A DNA stretch of 64,000 nucleotides from Candidatus Planktophila sulfonica. Lineage in GTDB: Bacteria > Actinomycetota > Actinomycetes > Nanopelagicales > Nanopelagicaceae. A model generated the notes under the pieces. The model did not search any database and was not told the DNA's origin. It saw only the letters and a program-made list of their open reading frames with translations. The stretch covers positions 558,001 to 622,000 of the forward strand of contig NZ_CP016773.1 of assembly GCF_002288065.1 (NCBI RefSeq), in the 5' to 3' direction. The position numbers and the translations under genes are program-made. This document shows, piece by piece, positions 39,190 through 49,494 of this stretch (position 1 is the stretch's first letter; every line of letters starts with the position of its first letter).

Positions 39190-40133
39190 GTCAAGAAAGA
39201 AAAGTAGTAGCCCTCGGTGGAGGACATGGCTTAGCCGCAACTCTCACCGCGCTCCGTAGTTTTACTTCGAGCATCACTGCAGTTGTTACCGTTGCAGATA
39301 ATGGTGGATCTAGCGGGCGTCTTCGTACTGAGTTTCCTATTCTGCCTCCAGGTGATTTACGTATGGCACTGGCAGCGCTCTGCAGCGATGATGAGTGGGG
39401 CAGAAGCTGGGCTGAGATCATGCAATATCGCTTTACCAGCGAAGGCGAACTCAATGGCCATGCAGTTGGCAATCTTTTACTCGCAGCGTTATGGGATCGC
39501 GATGAAGATACCGTCGCTGGTTTAGATCGCGTTGGAGCACTTCTTAAAGTGATTGGCCGCGTGCTGCCGATGGCATCAGAACCTCTGGATATCGAGGCCA
39601 CCTTTGAGAATTCCATCGGGACAAAGATTGTTCGTGGCCAAGCTGAAGTTGCCACAACAAAGGGAAGACTTAAATCAATCCGCATCATTCCTGAAAATCC
39701 AACTGCTTATCCAGAAGCGCTCACTGCAATCGCTGATGCTGAGTGGATAACGATGGGACCTGGTTCTTGGTTCTCGAGTGTTATTCCGCATCTTCTGGTT
39801 CCCGCACAACGTGATGCCATCGTTGCATCTCAGGCAAAGAAGATTCTGCTACTCAATCTCGATACTGCAGATAAATCAGCAGGGGAGTACGCAGGTTATT
39901 CACCACTCGAACACCTTCGCATCTTGTCCGAATATGCCCCGGAACTTCACTTTGATTGCGTTGCGATCGACAGCTCTGCCGATGGGCAGGACGAATTACG
40001 TGCACATCTTTCAACCATAGGTTCAGAGTTGGTGGTCGCAGATTTACGCAGTGCAGGGTCGCCTCTGCACCATGATGTGAAAAAATTAGGTCAACTTTTC
40101 TCACACATTGACTCCGAAATACTGGTTGGATAA
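39186..40133 (+). CDS. yvcK: YvcK-family protein (gluconeogenesis factor, UDP-sugar binding)
   Basis: YvcK/CofD-like protein of 315 residues. The N-terminal [18 protein letters not shown] and [14 protein letters not shown], then [13 protein letters not shown], are family motifs. [13 protein letters not shown] and the [18 protein letters not shown] segment follow. In Bacillus and mycobacteria (CuvA) it binds UDP-GlcNAc and affects cell-wall growth on gluconeogenic carbon. It is middle gene of rapZ-yvcK-whiA, just upstream of the lower-glycolysis genes. Confidence 0.93.
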   Translation: MSQERKVVALGGGHGLAATLTALRSFTSSITAVVTVADNGGSSGRLRTEFPILPPGDLRMALAALCSDDEWGRSWAEIMQYRFTSEGELNGHAVGNLLLAALWDRDEDTVAGLDRVGALLKVIGRVLPMASEPLDIEATFENSIGTKIVRGQAEVATTKGRLKSIRIIPENPTAYPEALTAIADAEWITMGPGSWFSSVIPHLLVPAQRDAIVASQAKKILLLNLDTADKSAGEYAGYSPLEHLRILSEYAPELHFDCVAIDSSADGQDELRAHLSTIGSELVVADLRSAGSPLHHDVKKLGQLFSHIDSEILVG

Positions 40134-40138
40134 CCCCC

Positions 40139-41119
40139 ATGGCAATGACAGCGGCAGTGAAGGATGAGCTCAGTCGTCTCTCCGTGACCAAGCCTTGTTG
40201 TCGCAAAGCTGAAGTTTCCTCACTCTTGCGTTTCGCTGGCGGACTTCATATCGCGGCAGGAAAAGTTGTTATTGAAGTCGAGCTCGATACCTCACAGAGC
40301 GCACGACGTCTTAAGAAAGATATCGCCGATATTTACGGCCACGACAGTGATTTAGCGGTGCTTTCTTCAAGTGGGCTTCGTAAAGGATCGCGCTACGTGG
40401 TTCGGGTTATTGAGGCAGGAGATGCTCTTGCTCGCCAGACAGGCTTGATTGATGCAAATGGTCGCCCAGTTCGTGGACTCCCACCGCAAGTTGTTGCAGC
40501 AAATGTCTGCGATGCCGAAGCTGCATGGCGTGGCGCATTTATTGCACATGGTTCATTGACTGAGCCAGGTCGCTCTTCATCTCTCGAAATTACCTGCCCA
40601 GGTCCAGAAGCAGCTCTTGCTCTTGTTGGCGCAGCGCGTCGACTCAATATCGTTGCAAAGGCACGAGAAGTTCGTGGCGTAGATCGTGTTGTTATTCGCG
40701 ATGGAGATGCGATTGGTGTTCTGCTCACTCGCCTCGGCGCACATGAGAGCGTCCTTGCCTGGGAAGAACGTCGCATGCGTCGTGAAGTGCGGGCAACAGC
40801 AAACCGTCTTGCCAACTTTGATGATGCAAACTTGCGCCGTTCTGCGCGAGCAGCTGTTGCAGCTGCAGCACGAGTACAACGTGCCATGGAAATCCTCGGT
40901 CCAGAAATTCCAGATCACTTGAAGGAAGCTGGCGAACTTCGAATTTCTCACGGACAAGCAAGTCTTGAAGAACTCGGTTCACTTGCGACCCCGCCAATGA
41001 CTAAGGATGCAATCGCAGGTCGCATCCGCCGCCTCCTTGCTATGGCAGATAAGCGCGCACAGGAGCTCGGAATTCCTGACACTGAAGCGGGACTTTCTCC
41101 AGATCTACTCGGCGAGTAA
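40139..41119 (+). CDS. whiA: Sporulation/cell-division regulator WhiA
   Basis: WhiA of 326 residues. The N-terminal part ([12 protein letters not shown]...[14 protein letters not shown]) and the LAGLIDADG-derived domain cover about 1-220, with GRGSLTEP replaced here by [15 protein letters not shown]. The C-terminal helix-turn-helix is about 225-315 ([35 protein letters not shown]). It acts as a DNA-binding regulator of division genes in Streptomyces. The starts at 40139 and 40145 are both possible. Confidence 0.94.
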   Translation: MAMTAAVKDELSRLSVTKPCCRKAEVSSLLRFAGGLHIAAGKVVIEVELDTSQSARRLKKDIADIYGHDSDLAVLSSSGLRKGSRYVVRVIEAGDALARQTGLIDANGRPVRGLPPQVVAANVCDAEAAWRGAFIAHGSLTEPGRSSSLEITCPGPEAALALVGAARRLNIVAKAREVRGVDRVVIRDGDAIGVLLTRLGAHESVLAWEERRMRREVRATANRLANFDDANLRRSARAAVAAAARVQRAMEILGPEIPDHLKEAGELRISHGQASLEELGSLATPPMTKDAIAGRIRRLLAMADKRAQELGIPDTEAGLSPDLLGE

Positions 41120-41137
41120 TACTCAACTCGCATCGAA

Positions 41138-41159
41138 AGTGAGCCTTCGCACGCTCACT
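41138..41159 (+). terminator. Hairpin after whiA
   Basis: AGTGAGC and GCTCACT form a 7-bp stem around an 8-base loop, 19 bases after the whiA stop. No T run follows. A second, imperfect inverted repeat (ACTGACC-GGCCAGT, 41157-41170) adjoins it. A weak terminator is the simplest reading. Confidence 0.45.
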
Positions 41160-41212
41160 GACCGGCCAGTAGCAATCCACAGGCTGATAGACTTCGGACC
41201 AAGCCCCCAATG

Positions 41213-42273
<1,061 letters not shown>

Positions 42274-42274
<1 letters not shown>

Positions 42275-43461
42275 TGTCTTCTTTGGCTGACCTAGATGTA
42301 GCTGGTAAGCGCGTATTTTTGCGTTGCGATCTCAACGTTCCTTTGAAAGAAGGAAAGATCACTGATGATGGCCGTATTCGCGCTTCACTTCCGACTATCA
42401 ATGCCCTCCTTGCAAAAGGTGCAAGCATTGTTATTGCAGCTCATCTAGGTCGACCAAAAGGCGAGGCAAAACCTGAACTTTCACTTGCACCTGTTGCAGT
42501 TCGACTCTCTGAACTTCTTGGAAAGCCTGTGCAATTCGCAGGTGCAATCACTGGTGCAGATGTCACAGCAAAAGCTGAGGCACTTGCAGCAGGTGAGGTT
42601 CTCCTCCTAGAAAATATCCGATTCAGCTCAGCCGAGACATCCAAGGATGAATCAGAGCGCGCTGCACTTGCTTCAGAGCTTGCAAAGTTAGCTGACTTCT
42701 ACGTCGGCGATGGCTTCGGCGCAGTGCACCGCAAGCACGCCTCTGTATTTGATTTAGCGAAACTTCTCCCGCATGCAGCAGGAACTCTCGTTGCCGCAGA
42801 AGTTGAAGTTCTCAAGAAGCTCACCATTGATCCTGTACGTCCATATGGCGTGGTTCTTGGTGGTTCAAAAGTTTCAGACAAGATTGGTGTTATCTCAAAC
42901 CTTCTTGGAAAAGTTGATGTCATGGCTATCGGTGGCGGAATGCTCTTCACATTCCTTGCAGCGCAAGGCAAAGAGATTGGTTCTTCACTTGTAGAACGCG
43001 ATCTCATTGATACCGTCAAGGGCCTCATTAAGCAGGCCGAAGATTCTGGCGTAAAGCTCTTGCTCCCAACAGATATCGTCGTTGCTCCAACGTTTTCTGT
43101 AGATGCGACACCAACTTTGGTAAGTGCTGATGCAATTCCTGCAGATCAAATGGGCCTCGATATTGGACCTGAAACTGCAGCCGCATTTGCTGCAGCAATC
43201 AAAACATGCAAGACAGTCTTCTGGAATGGTCCAATGGGCGTCTTCGAATTTCCTAACTTTGCACATGGAACAAAGGTTGTCGCGCAGGCACTGACTGAGG
43301 TTCCTGGAATCTCCGTTGTTGGCGGTGGCGACTCAGCAGCAGCTGTTCGTGCACTTGGTTTTGCAGATTCTGCATTCGGTTACATCTCAACTGGCGGTGG
43401 AGCTTCACTTGAATACCTCGAAGGCAAGGAACTTCCAGGTCTGACAGCGCTCGATCTCTAA
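42274..43461 (+). CDS. pgk: Phosphoglycerate kinase
   Basis: Pgk of 395 residues making ATP from 1,3-bisphosphoglycerate. The N-terminal [12 protein letters not shown], then [15 protein letters not shown] and [13 protein letters not shown], are substrate-side motifs. [23 protein letters not shown] and GGGDSAAA form the nucleotide side. It is translationally coupled to gap (TAATG) and followed by tpiA after 37 bases. Confidence 0.97.
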
Positions 43462-43498
43462 TCATTAATTTTCACGTAACAACGACGAAGGAGTAACA

Positions 43499-44272
43499 AT
43501 GCGTAAACCACTCATGGCTGGTAACTGGAAGATGAACCTCAATCACCTCGAGGCGATTGCAGTTGCACAGAAGCTTGTCTACTCACTCGAAGATAAGGAT
43601 TACGACGCAGTAGATGTCGCAATCATTCCTCCCTTTACAGATATCCGCTCAATCCAAACTATGGTCGACGGTGATCGCCTCCGCCTGCAGTATGGTGCGC
43701 AAGATCTTTCACCTGAGGCATCCGGTGCATTTACTGGTGATATCTCTGGCTCAATGCTCGCAAAGCTCGGCTGTACATTTGTTGTCATTGGACACTCAGA
43801 GCGTCGCGCAATCCATCATGAAGATGATGCACTGATTAATCGCAAGATTAAGGCCGCCCTTGCCAATGAACTCACACCTATTTTCTGTGTTGGTGAAGAG
43901 CTAGCAATCCGCGAATCCGGAACCCATGTGTCACATGTCATCCGACAGGTACGTGCAGGCCTTGAAGGCTTCCATAAGCCAGACCTCAAGAAGATTGTTA
44001 TTGCATACGAACCTGTCTGGGCAATCGGTACAGGCAAGACAGCAACACCTGAAGATGCACAAGAAGTATGTGCAGCTATCCGCGAAGAAGTAGAGCAGAT
44101 CGGCTCATCCGAGATCGCAGCAAATATGCGCATTCTTTATGGCGGTTCCGTGAAGTCTGCAAATATCGTCGAAATCATGAAGCAGACCGATGTCGATGGC
44201 GCCCTCATTGGGGGAGCAAGCCTTGACCCTGAAGAGCTGGCAAAGATCGTTAAGTTCCACGCTCAGGCGTAG
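43499..44272 (+). CDS. tpiA: Triosephosphate isomerase
   Basis: TIM of 257 residues. N-terminal GNWKMNLN carries the catalytic Lys, VIGHSERR the His, [14 protein letters not shown] the Glu (start of the mobile loop), and YGGSVKSAN the phosphate site. A strong ribosome binding site (GAAGGAG, 43487-43493) precedes the ATG. It completes the gap-pgk-tpiA triose block. Confidence 0.97.
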   Translation: MRKPLMAGNWKMNLNHLEAIAVAQKLVYSLEDKDYDAVDVAIIPPFTDIRSIQTMVDGDRLRLQYGAQDLSPEASGAFTGDISGSMLAKLGCTFVVIGHSERRAIHHEDDALINRKIKAALANELTPIFCVGEELAIRESGTHVSHVIRQVRAGLEGFHKPDLKKIVIAYEPVWAIGTGKTATPEDAQEVCAAIREEVEQIGSSEIAANMRILYGGSVKSANIVEIMKQTDVDGALIGGASLDPEELAKIVKFHAQA

Positions 44273-44354
44273 TTCGTATCTAATTCCTATCTAATTCAAA
44301 GCTTTCCAGTTCATTCGGGTATCCTGTACCCCTACCTCTAGAGGAGTTTTACGC

Positions 44355-44585
44355 ATGGCTTTAGCTCTATCAATCTTTCTTGTCATCACAAGCGTCTTGA
44401 TGATTCTTCTCGTCTTGCTTCACAAGGGCAAAGGTTCAGGCCTCTCCGATCTATTCGGTGGTGGCGTCTCATCAAATTACGGCGGATCATCTGTCGTCGA
44501 GCGAAACCTTGATCGAATCACAATCGTTGTAGGCGGACTCTGGTTCGCTGGCGTTGTTAGCCTCTCACTCGTTTTGAAGGGTTAA
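44355..44585 (+). CDS. secG: Preprotein translocase subunit SecG
   Basis: SecG of 76 residues with two hydrophobic helices (about 2-22 and 53-74) and a Gly/Ser-rich loop containing GKGSGLSDLFGGG. It assists SecYE in protein export. The 82-base gap before it holds a tandem 11-base repeat (TATCTAATTC at 44277 and 44288) and a GGGTA-TCCTG-TACCC inverted repeat, and GAGGAG just before the ATG serves as ribosome binding site. Confidence 0.93.
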   Translation: MALALSIFLVITSVLMILLVLLHKGKGSGLSDLFGGGVSSNYGGSSVVERNLDRITIVVGGLWFAGVVSLSLVLKG

Positions 44586-44588
44586 TCC

Positions 44589-44930
44589 ATGGCAAGTGCA
44601 ATTCGCGGAAGTCGTGTCGGCGCCGGCCCAATGGGCGAAGCAGAGCGCGGAGATCAAATTGAGCGCGCAACAGTTTCGTACTGGTGTGCCAATGGCCATG
44701 AAGTTCGTCCATCATTCGCAGTTGAAGAGACCGTCGTAATTCCAGATCAGTGGGATTGCCCTAAGTGCGGTCTTCCTGCAGGTCGCGATAAGAACAACCC
44801 ACCGAGTGCTGTAGTCAATATTCCTTACAAGACTCACCTTGCTTATGTAAAAGAGCGTCGCTCAGATAAAGAAGGCGAGAAGATTCTAGAAGATGCTCTT
44901 CGCAAACTTCGTGGAGACGATATCGAGTAA
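44589..44930 (+). CDS. rbpA: RNA polymerase-binding protein RbpA
   Basis: RbpA of 113 residues, an actinobacteria-specific factor that binds the sigma factor and RNA polymerase and stabilises the open complex. The N-terminal IRGSRVGAGPMGEAERGD is the tail and basic region. The zinc-type core has YWCANGHE and WDCPKCGLPAG, and the C-terminal sigma-interacting helix is in HLAYVKERRSDKEGEKILEDAL. It lies 3 bases after secG and converges with pgi. Confidence 0.96.
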   Translation: MASAIRGSRVGAGPMGEAERGDQIERATVSYWCANGHEVRPSFAVEETVVIPDQWDCPKCGLPAGRDKNNPPSAVVNIPYKTHLAYVKERRSDKEGEKILEDALRKLRGDDIE

Positions 44931-44931
44931 T

Positions 44932-44949
44932 CGATCTCTAAAGAGATCG
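44932..44949. terminator. Inverted repeat between convergent rbpA and pgi
   Basis: CGATCTCT-AA-AGAGATCG is a perfect 8-bp inverted repeat that overlaps the pgi stop codon and begins one base after the rbpA stop codon. It may act as a compact two-way terminator. There is no T run, so strength is doubtful. Confidence 0.45.
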
Positions 44950-46473
44950 GGCAGCTGCCAAGATTTCATCAATACCCGCACTTCGTTTCTGCAGATGCAG
45001 ACGAAGGAGCGGGTATTTTCTTGTAGCTAGCGCACGGTTATCACCGATTGCCTGAGCAAAGAGAAGAGTGCGAAGGCTGTAGCGACGACCTGGAATCTCG
45101 TAATCAATGGAAGTCTCACCCGTAATTTGAAGGAAGGATCCGTTCTTCTGTCCACCTTTATGGAATTGACCTGTCGAGTGCATGAAACGTGGACCCCAAC
45201 CAAATGAAGTTGGATGGCCAGATTTTTCTGCAAGTATCGAACGAAGCTCTGCAATCTTTACATCATCGCGGCGATCCAGATACGCCATGATTGCGATGTA
45301 ACCACCATCTTTCACATCTTCAATAAAGGTAGCAAGTGCATCCTTAAGTGATTGTCCATCGCCGAAGATTTCAACAGACTTCTCAGAACAGGCAGGAGTA
45401 AGTACAGGTACAGAGTTATTCCATTCAGTTAAACAAGCCGCTGTCTGCTCTTTTGCTTCAGTCACATTTGGTTGATTGAAGGGATCGATCTTCAGCGCTG
45501 CTCCGATGAGAGCGGTGACCCACTCCCAAAAAATAAAGTGTGCTCCAAGTGGGCCTTCAACAGTGAGATCGGTAGATGATCCTGCGTAGGCCACAGTGAA
45601 AGATCCACCAACTTTGGCTCGAGGACTATCTTCGGTAGCGATAGGTAAGCGCCCAATCGAATCTTTACCGGTTGATTCAGCAATCAACTGTTCAATCCAA
45701 TCGGAAAGTCCAGGAACTGTTGAACCTGCATCTGTGAACGCTATGTACTGCTCTGCTTGGGTAACGAGAAGGTATGCAACGTCGAGAATCGCTTGATCCT
45801 CTTCAAGAAAGGCGCTTTTTTCGGCACGAGCATCTGCAAGTAAGTCAGCAATGGGTGCACCAACAAGAGCAGATGGAAGCAACCCAAATGCGCTCAATAC
45901 GCTAAATCGTCCACCAACATTGGGATCTGCATTGATGACCGAATATCCACCTGCGCGAACTTCGATATCAAGCGGAGAGTCAGGATCGGTAACAAAGAGC
46001 ATGTGGTCTACAGGGCTAAGTCCTGCCTTTTCGAATTGTGATTGAAAGAGTGCGCGCTGAGATGAAGTTTCAATTGTTGAACCAGATTTCGAACTTACGA
46101 CAACGACCGTCTTAGCTAAATCGCTGCCGATTGCATGCTGTGCATAGTTGGGATCTGTTGAATCGAAGATGAAGATATCTTTCTTATAGGTAAGAGCAAT
46201 TACTTCAGGCCCGAGGGATGAGCCACCCATGCCACAGAGAACCACTCGTGAATGTGAAGAGAACTTCGCAACAAGATCTGCAATCTGGGGGAGTAGCGCT
46301 TGCGATGCTTCAGGTAGATCGATCCAGTTAAGGCGAACGGCAGCTTCAGCAGCTGCCTTCGAACCCCACGTCTGCGAATCCTTCTTTGCAATACGTGGGT
46401 GTGTTTCGCGAAGCTTGCGATAGATATCGCTCTCGCGATCAACTGCAGAAAGCGATGGACCCGAAATCTTCAT
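44938..46473 (-). CDS. pgi: Glucose-6-phosphate isomerase
   Basis: Pgi of 511 residues. Visible SIS-type segments are CGMGGSSLGPEV, VVVSSKSGSTIET and FVTDPDSPL, with GGRFSVLSAFGLLP and GPRFMHSTGQFHKGG toward the end. This is the actinobacterial form often next to transketolase, sometimes fused to transaldolase; no transaldolase part is present here. I chose ATG 46473 (MKISGPSLSAV), which overlaps the tkt stop by one base, over a longer frame from 46566. Confidence 0.9.
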   Translation of the reverse strand: MKISGPSLSAVDRESDIYRKLRETHPRIAKKDSQTWGSKAAAEAAVRLNWIDLPEASQALLPQIADLVAKFSSHSRVVLCGMGGSSLGPEVIALTYKKDIFIFDSTDPNYAQHAIGSDLAKTVVVVSSKSGSTIETSSQRALFQSQFEKAGLSPVDHMLFVTDPDSPLDIEVRAGGYSVINADPNVGGRFSVLSAFGLLPSALVGAPIADLLADARAEKSAFLEEDQAILDVAYLLVTQAEQYIAFTDAGSTVPGLSDWIEQLIAESTGKDSIGRLPIATEDSPRAKVGGSFTVAYAGSSTDLTVEGPLGAHFIFWEWVTALIGAALKIDPFNQPNVTEAKEQTAACLTEWNNSVPVLTPACSEKSVEIFGDGQSLKDALATFIEDVKDGGYIAIMAYLDRRDDVKIAELRSILAEKSGHPTSFGWGPRFMHSTGQFHKGGQKNGSFLQITGETSIDYEIPGRRYSLRTLLFAQAIGDNRALATRKYPLLRLHLQKRSAGIDEILAAARSL

Positions 46474-48521
46474 TACGCAAGAGCCTTCTTTACATCTGAC
46501 ACCACGCGCTCTGATGTAAGGCCGAACTCTGTGAAGAGCTTGCCAGCTGCAGCCGATGCGCCCCAATGATCGAGTGAGACGATGATTCCTGAATCGCCGA
46601 CATATTCACGCCAACCGAGTGCGATACCTGCTTCGATACTGACGCGAAGAGTCGAAGTCGAAATAACCGACTCGCGATAAGAGACAGGCTGTTCGTTAAA
46701 CCATTCAAGACATGGAGCGCTCACTACTCGTGTTGCCACGCCTTCTGCTTCTAGAGCGATCTGGGCATCGAGTGCGATTCCAACTTCAGAACCTGTCGCA
46801 ATGATTGTCACCTTTGCAGCAGTCGATGACTCTTTGAGGATGTAAGCACCCTTTTCTACGCCGCTTGCCGCGCCATGTGTTGTGCGATCGACGGTACGAA
46901 GATTCTGACGTGAGAGCAGGAATCCAGCAGGCTTATTTCGCTTAATGACAGCTTTCCAAGCTTCAGCAACTTCATTGGCATCAGCCGGACGAAGCACTGC
47001 AAAGTTAGGGATAGCGCGAAGGGCGGCAAAGTGTTCGATTGGCTGGTGTGTTGGACCATCTTCACCAACGCCTATTGAATCGTGAGTCCATACAAATGTT
47101 GATGGAATATCCATGATTGCAGCAAGGCGTACCGATGGACGCATGTAATCGCTAAAGACAGCGAAGGTTCCGCCGAATGAACGCGACAAACCGTGAAGTG
47201 CAATTCCATTGAGAATCGAACCCATTGCATGTTCACGAATACCGAAGTGGATGATGCGACCGTATGGATCTGCGCTCTTCATATCACTCGTTGCGGGCAA
47301 GAATGAATTGCCGCCTTCGATTGTTGTCATATTTGAATCAGCAAGGTCTGCCGATCCTCCCCAGAACTCTGGGAGCGCCTTAGCAATTGCATTAATGACA
47401 TGACCTGATGCAGTACGTGTAGCAACATCTTTTCCGGATTCAAAGACCGGAAGAGTTGCTTCCCAACCTGCTGGAAGTTCACGAGCGACAAGTCGCTTGA
47501 GAAGTGATGCGCGCTCTGGATGAGCGCTCTGCCACTGTGCAAACTTTCCATCCCATTCCTTGCGAACTGCAGCGCCGCGCTCTTTGACCGAACGAACATG
47601 GGCAAAGACATCTGCCGGCATTGCAAACTTCTCATCAGGGTTAAGGCCTAATTCCTTCTTTGTCGCCGCAATCTCTTCATCGCCGAGGGCTGATCCATGT
47701 GACTTTGCAGTGCCGCGAAGTTTTGGTGCTGGCCACGCAATAGTTGAGTGCATGCGAATAAGTGATGGTTTTGTCAGTTCAGCTTTTGCCGCCAACATCG
47801 CCTTGTCGAGAGATTCCAAATCAACGTTTCCATCAGCAAGTGCCGCAACTTCAATAACGTGCCAGCCATATGCGCGGTAGCGAGCTGCAACATCTTCTGT
47901 AAATGAAACGTGTGTGTCGCCTTCAATTGAAATTCTATTGTCATCATAAATAACGTTGAGATTACCGAGCGCTTGAGTTCCGGCGAGAGATGATGCTTCT
48001 CCTGATACGCCTTCTTGCAGGTCGCCGTCAGAACAGATGACCCAGATTGAGTGATCGAAGATAGATTCGCCAACTGCTGCTTCAGGGTCAAGCAAGCCGC
48101 GTTCATAACGTGCCGCCATTGCAAAACCAACAGACGTAGCAACGCCTGCGCCCAATGGACCCGTTGTCATTTCAACGCCTGCGGTGTGGCCAAACTCTGG
48201 GTGTCCGGGAGTGAGCGAGCCCCAGGTACGGAAAGACTGAATATCTTCCATCTCAAGTCCGTAGCCGCTGAAGAAGAGTTGTGTGTAGAGCGTCATGGAA
48301 GAGTGACCGCATGACAAGATGAAGCGATCGCGACCTAGCCATTGTGGGTCTGATGGATCGTGGATGAGATGACGTTGAAAGAGGTTATAGGCAACAGGAG
48401 CAAGTGCCATCGCTGTACCTGGGTGGCCATTGCCAACCTTCTGAACCGCATCCATTGCAAGTGCGCGAGCGTATGCAACTGCGCGATCGTCTAGTTCGGT
48501 CCAACCATTGATCTTTGTCAT
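46473..48521 (-). CDS. tkt: Transketolase
   Basis: Transketolase of 682 residues, the non-oxidative pentose-phosphate enzyme. The N-terminal VGNGHPGTAMALAP, the TPP motif CSDGDLQEGVSGEAS..DDN, and HDSIGVGEDGPTHQPIEH are visible, with LSRQNL near the end. I chose ATG 48521 (MTKINGWTELDDRAVAYARALAMDA), preceded by a strong AAGGAGAAGAAG ribosome binding site on the minus strand, rather than the longer frame from 48599 that enters ctaA. pgi follows at once. tal, zwf, opcA and pgl, commonly found here, are absent. Confidence 0.96.
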   Translation of the reverse strand: MTKINGWTELDDRAVAYARALAMDAVQKVGNGHPGTAMALAPVAYNLFQRHLIHDPSDPQWLGRDRFILSCGHSSMTLYTQLFFSGYGLEMEDIQSFRTWGSLTPGHPEFGHTAGVEMTTGPLGAGVATSVGFAMAARYERGLLDPEAAVGESIFDHSIWVICSDGDLQEGVSGEASSLAGTQALGNLNVIYDDNRISIEGDTHVSFTEDVAARYRAYGWHVIEVAALADGNVDLESLDKAMLAAKAELTKPSLIRMHSTIAWPAPKLRGTAKSHGSALGDEEIAATKKELGLNPDEKFAMPADVFAHVRSVKERGAAVRKEWDGKFAQWQSAHPERASLLKRLVARELPAGWEATLPVFESGKDVATRTASGHVINAIAKALPEFWGGSADLADSNMTTIEGGNSFLPATSDMKSADPYGRIIHFGIREHAMGSILNGIALHGLSRSFGGTFAVFSDYMRPSVRLAAIMDIPSTFVWTHDSIGVGEDGPTHQPIEHFAALRAIPNFAVLRPADANEVAEAWKAVIKRNKPAGFLLSRQNLRTVDRTTHGAASGVEKGAYILKESSTAAKVTIIATGSEVGIALDAQIALEAEGVATRVVSAPCLEWFNEQPVSYRESVISTSTLRVSIEAGIALGWREYVGDSGIIVSLDHWGASAAAGKLFTEFGLTSERVVSDVKKALA

Positions 48522-48531
48522 CTTCTTCTCC

Positions 48532-49410
48532 TTATGCCGCTTTACGAACCACTGAAAGTCGGATGCGCCACGCTGCGATCCATACGAGTACTGAACCAAG
48601 TAAATGAAGGACTACAAGCCCTTCGGGAACACCGAGGAAATATTGAATGTAGCCAAGACCGCCTTGTGCAAATGCAAGAACGAGAAAAACTCTTAACCAA
48701 CGCTTAGTCTCGAAGTTCAAACTTTTTGAAAGTAAGAAGACAATCGTGATGCCCATCAAAAGCCAGACAAAAGCGCTGTGAAAACGTGTGATGGTGGTGA
48801 TTGCAAAATCTAACCGGGGTGCATCGACATCGCCAGCATGAGGACCGCTACCAGTAACCAAGGTTCCGATGCTGATTGCAATAAATGCGACGTTGATGTG
48901 CGCAAGTGATAGACGTGAAATTCGAACTTGAGAAGATGAAGTTCGTACATATGGATGATGACGTCGTGAGTGCAGAGATGTTGCGGCTGCGATGAGAAGA
49001 ATGGAAAGAAGTAGATGTGAACCAACAGCTAACGGGTTGAGATCGGTTAAAACCGTGATCCCACCCAAAACGCCTTGACCGAGAATTCCAAGAACTTGTG
49101 TTGCTCCAAGGAATCTGAGATCGCGCCGTCCAGCTCGGAAAATTGCAATGACTGTTGCAAGAGCTGCAAAGAGCAGTGCGAAGGTCAGCAACCTATTTCC
49201 AAATTCAATCCATGCGTGCAACGCACCTTCAGCTTGTCCCGGAACCGGTGTGTACGAGCCTGGGGTGCATTCAGGCCAAGTGGGGCAGCCAAGTCCAGAA
49301 CCAGTTACTCGAACGGCACCGCCAGTAATAACGAGCGCCGATTGAAGAAAGAGAAGTAATCCAGAGAGCGCAGGAAGGGCTCGGGTGGCTAACGATCTGG
49401 TTCGACTCAC
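48532..49410 (-). CDS. ctaA: Heme A synthase (COX15/CtaA family)
   Basis: Membrane protein of 292 residues with about eight helices. The N-terminal helix is followed by GGAVRVTGSGLGCPTWPEC, the CtaA hallmark with its Cys-containing loop. Helix-borne His residues (HAWIEFGNRL, GSHLLLS, TRFHSAFVWL, LHLLGSVLVW) bind heme. It makes heme A for cytochrome aa3 oxidase, in line with the SURF1 gene downstream. The start is GTG, with a leaderless -10 box 6 bases upstream. ctaB is not adjacent. Confidence 0.93.
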   Translation of the reverse strand: MSRTRSLATRALPALSGLLLFLQSALVITGGAVRVTGSGLGCPTWPECTPGSYTPVPGQAEGALHAWIEFGNRLLTFALLFAALATVIAIFRAGRRDLRFLGATQVLGILGQGVLGGITVLTDLNPLAVGSHLLLSILLIAAATSLHSRRHHPYVRTSSSQVRISRLSLAHINVAFIAISIGTLVTGSGPHAGDVDAPRLDFAITTITRFHSAFVWLLMGITIVFLLSKSLNFETKRWLRVFLVLAFAQGGLGYIQYFLGVPEGLVVLHLLGSVLVWIAAWRIRLSVVRKAA

Positions 49411-49416
49411 GCTCGT

Positions 49417-49422
49417 AGCCTA
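49417..49422 (-). promoter_or_regulatory. Candidate -10 box for leaderless ctaA mRNA
   Basis: Read on the minus strand: TAGGCT, 6 bases (ACGAGC), then GTG at 49410. It would drive ctaA-tkt-pgi. It lies back to back with the sufR promoter. Confidence 0.5.
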
Positions 49423-49455
49423 TGACCCGTAGCCGTACGACGCGGACCTTTTGGA

Positions 49456-49485
49456 TTGGCGAGGCTCAGCGAATTACGACACAAT
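49456..49485 (+). promoter_or_regulatory. sufR promoter (-35 TTGGCG, -10 CACAAT)
   Basis: TTGGCG (49456-49461) and CACAAT (49480-49485) are 18 bases apart, and the -10 ends 6 bases before GTG 49492, giving a leaderless suf transcript. The CACAA of the -10 is also the left arm of the candidate SufR operator. Confidence 0.5.
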
Positions 49486-49494
49486 ACTGTTGTG
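49480..49494. promoter_or_regulatory. Candidate SufR operator CACAA-N5-TTGTG
   Basis: A perfect 5-bp inverted repeat with a TACTG spacer. The left arm is in the -10 box and the right arm includes the GTG start codon of sufR. SufR-type regulators bind comparable short inverted repeats. Binding here would block polymerase. Inferred. Confidence 0.5.

Noticed and set aside
40139-41119. Homing endonuclease because of the LAGLIDADG-like domain
   Set aside because: This is the known degenerate domain of WhiA with a C-terminal helix-turn-helix; the gene context rapZ-yvcK-whiA is standard.
46474-46566. Longer N-terminus for Pgi
   Set aside because: The extra residues lie within tkt coding sequence; ATG 46473 overlaps the tkt stop in the usual TAATG way.
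48522-48599. Longer N-terminus for transketolase
   Set aside because: A strong ribosome binding site directly precedes ATG 48521, and the extension runs into ctaA.
49456-49494. TTG 49456 as start of sufR
   Set aside because: It would place the start in the proposed -35 box and add 12 residues not expected for the family; GTG 49492 has a matching -10 box.
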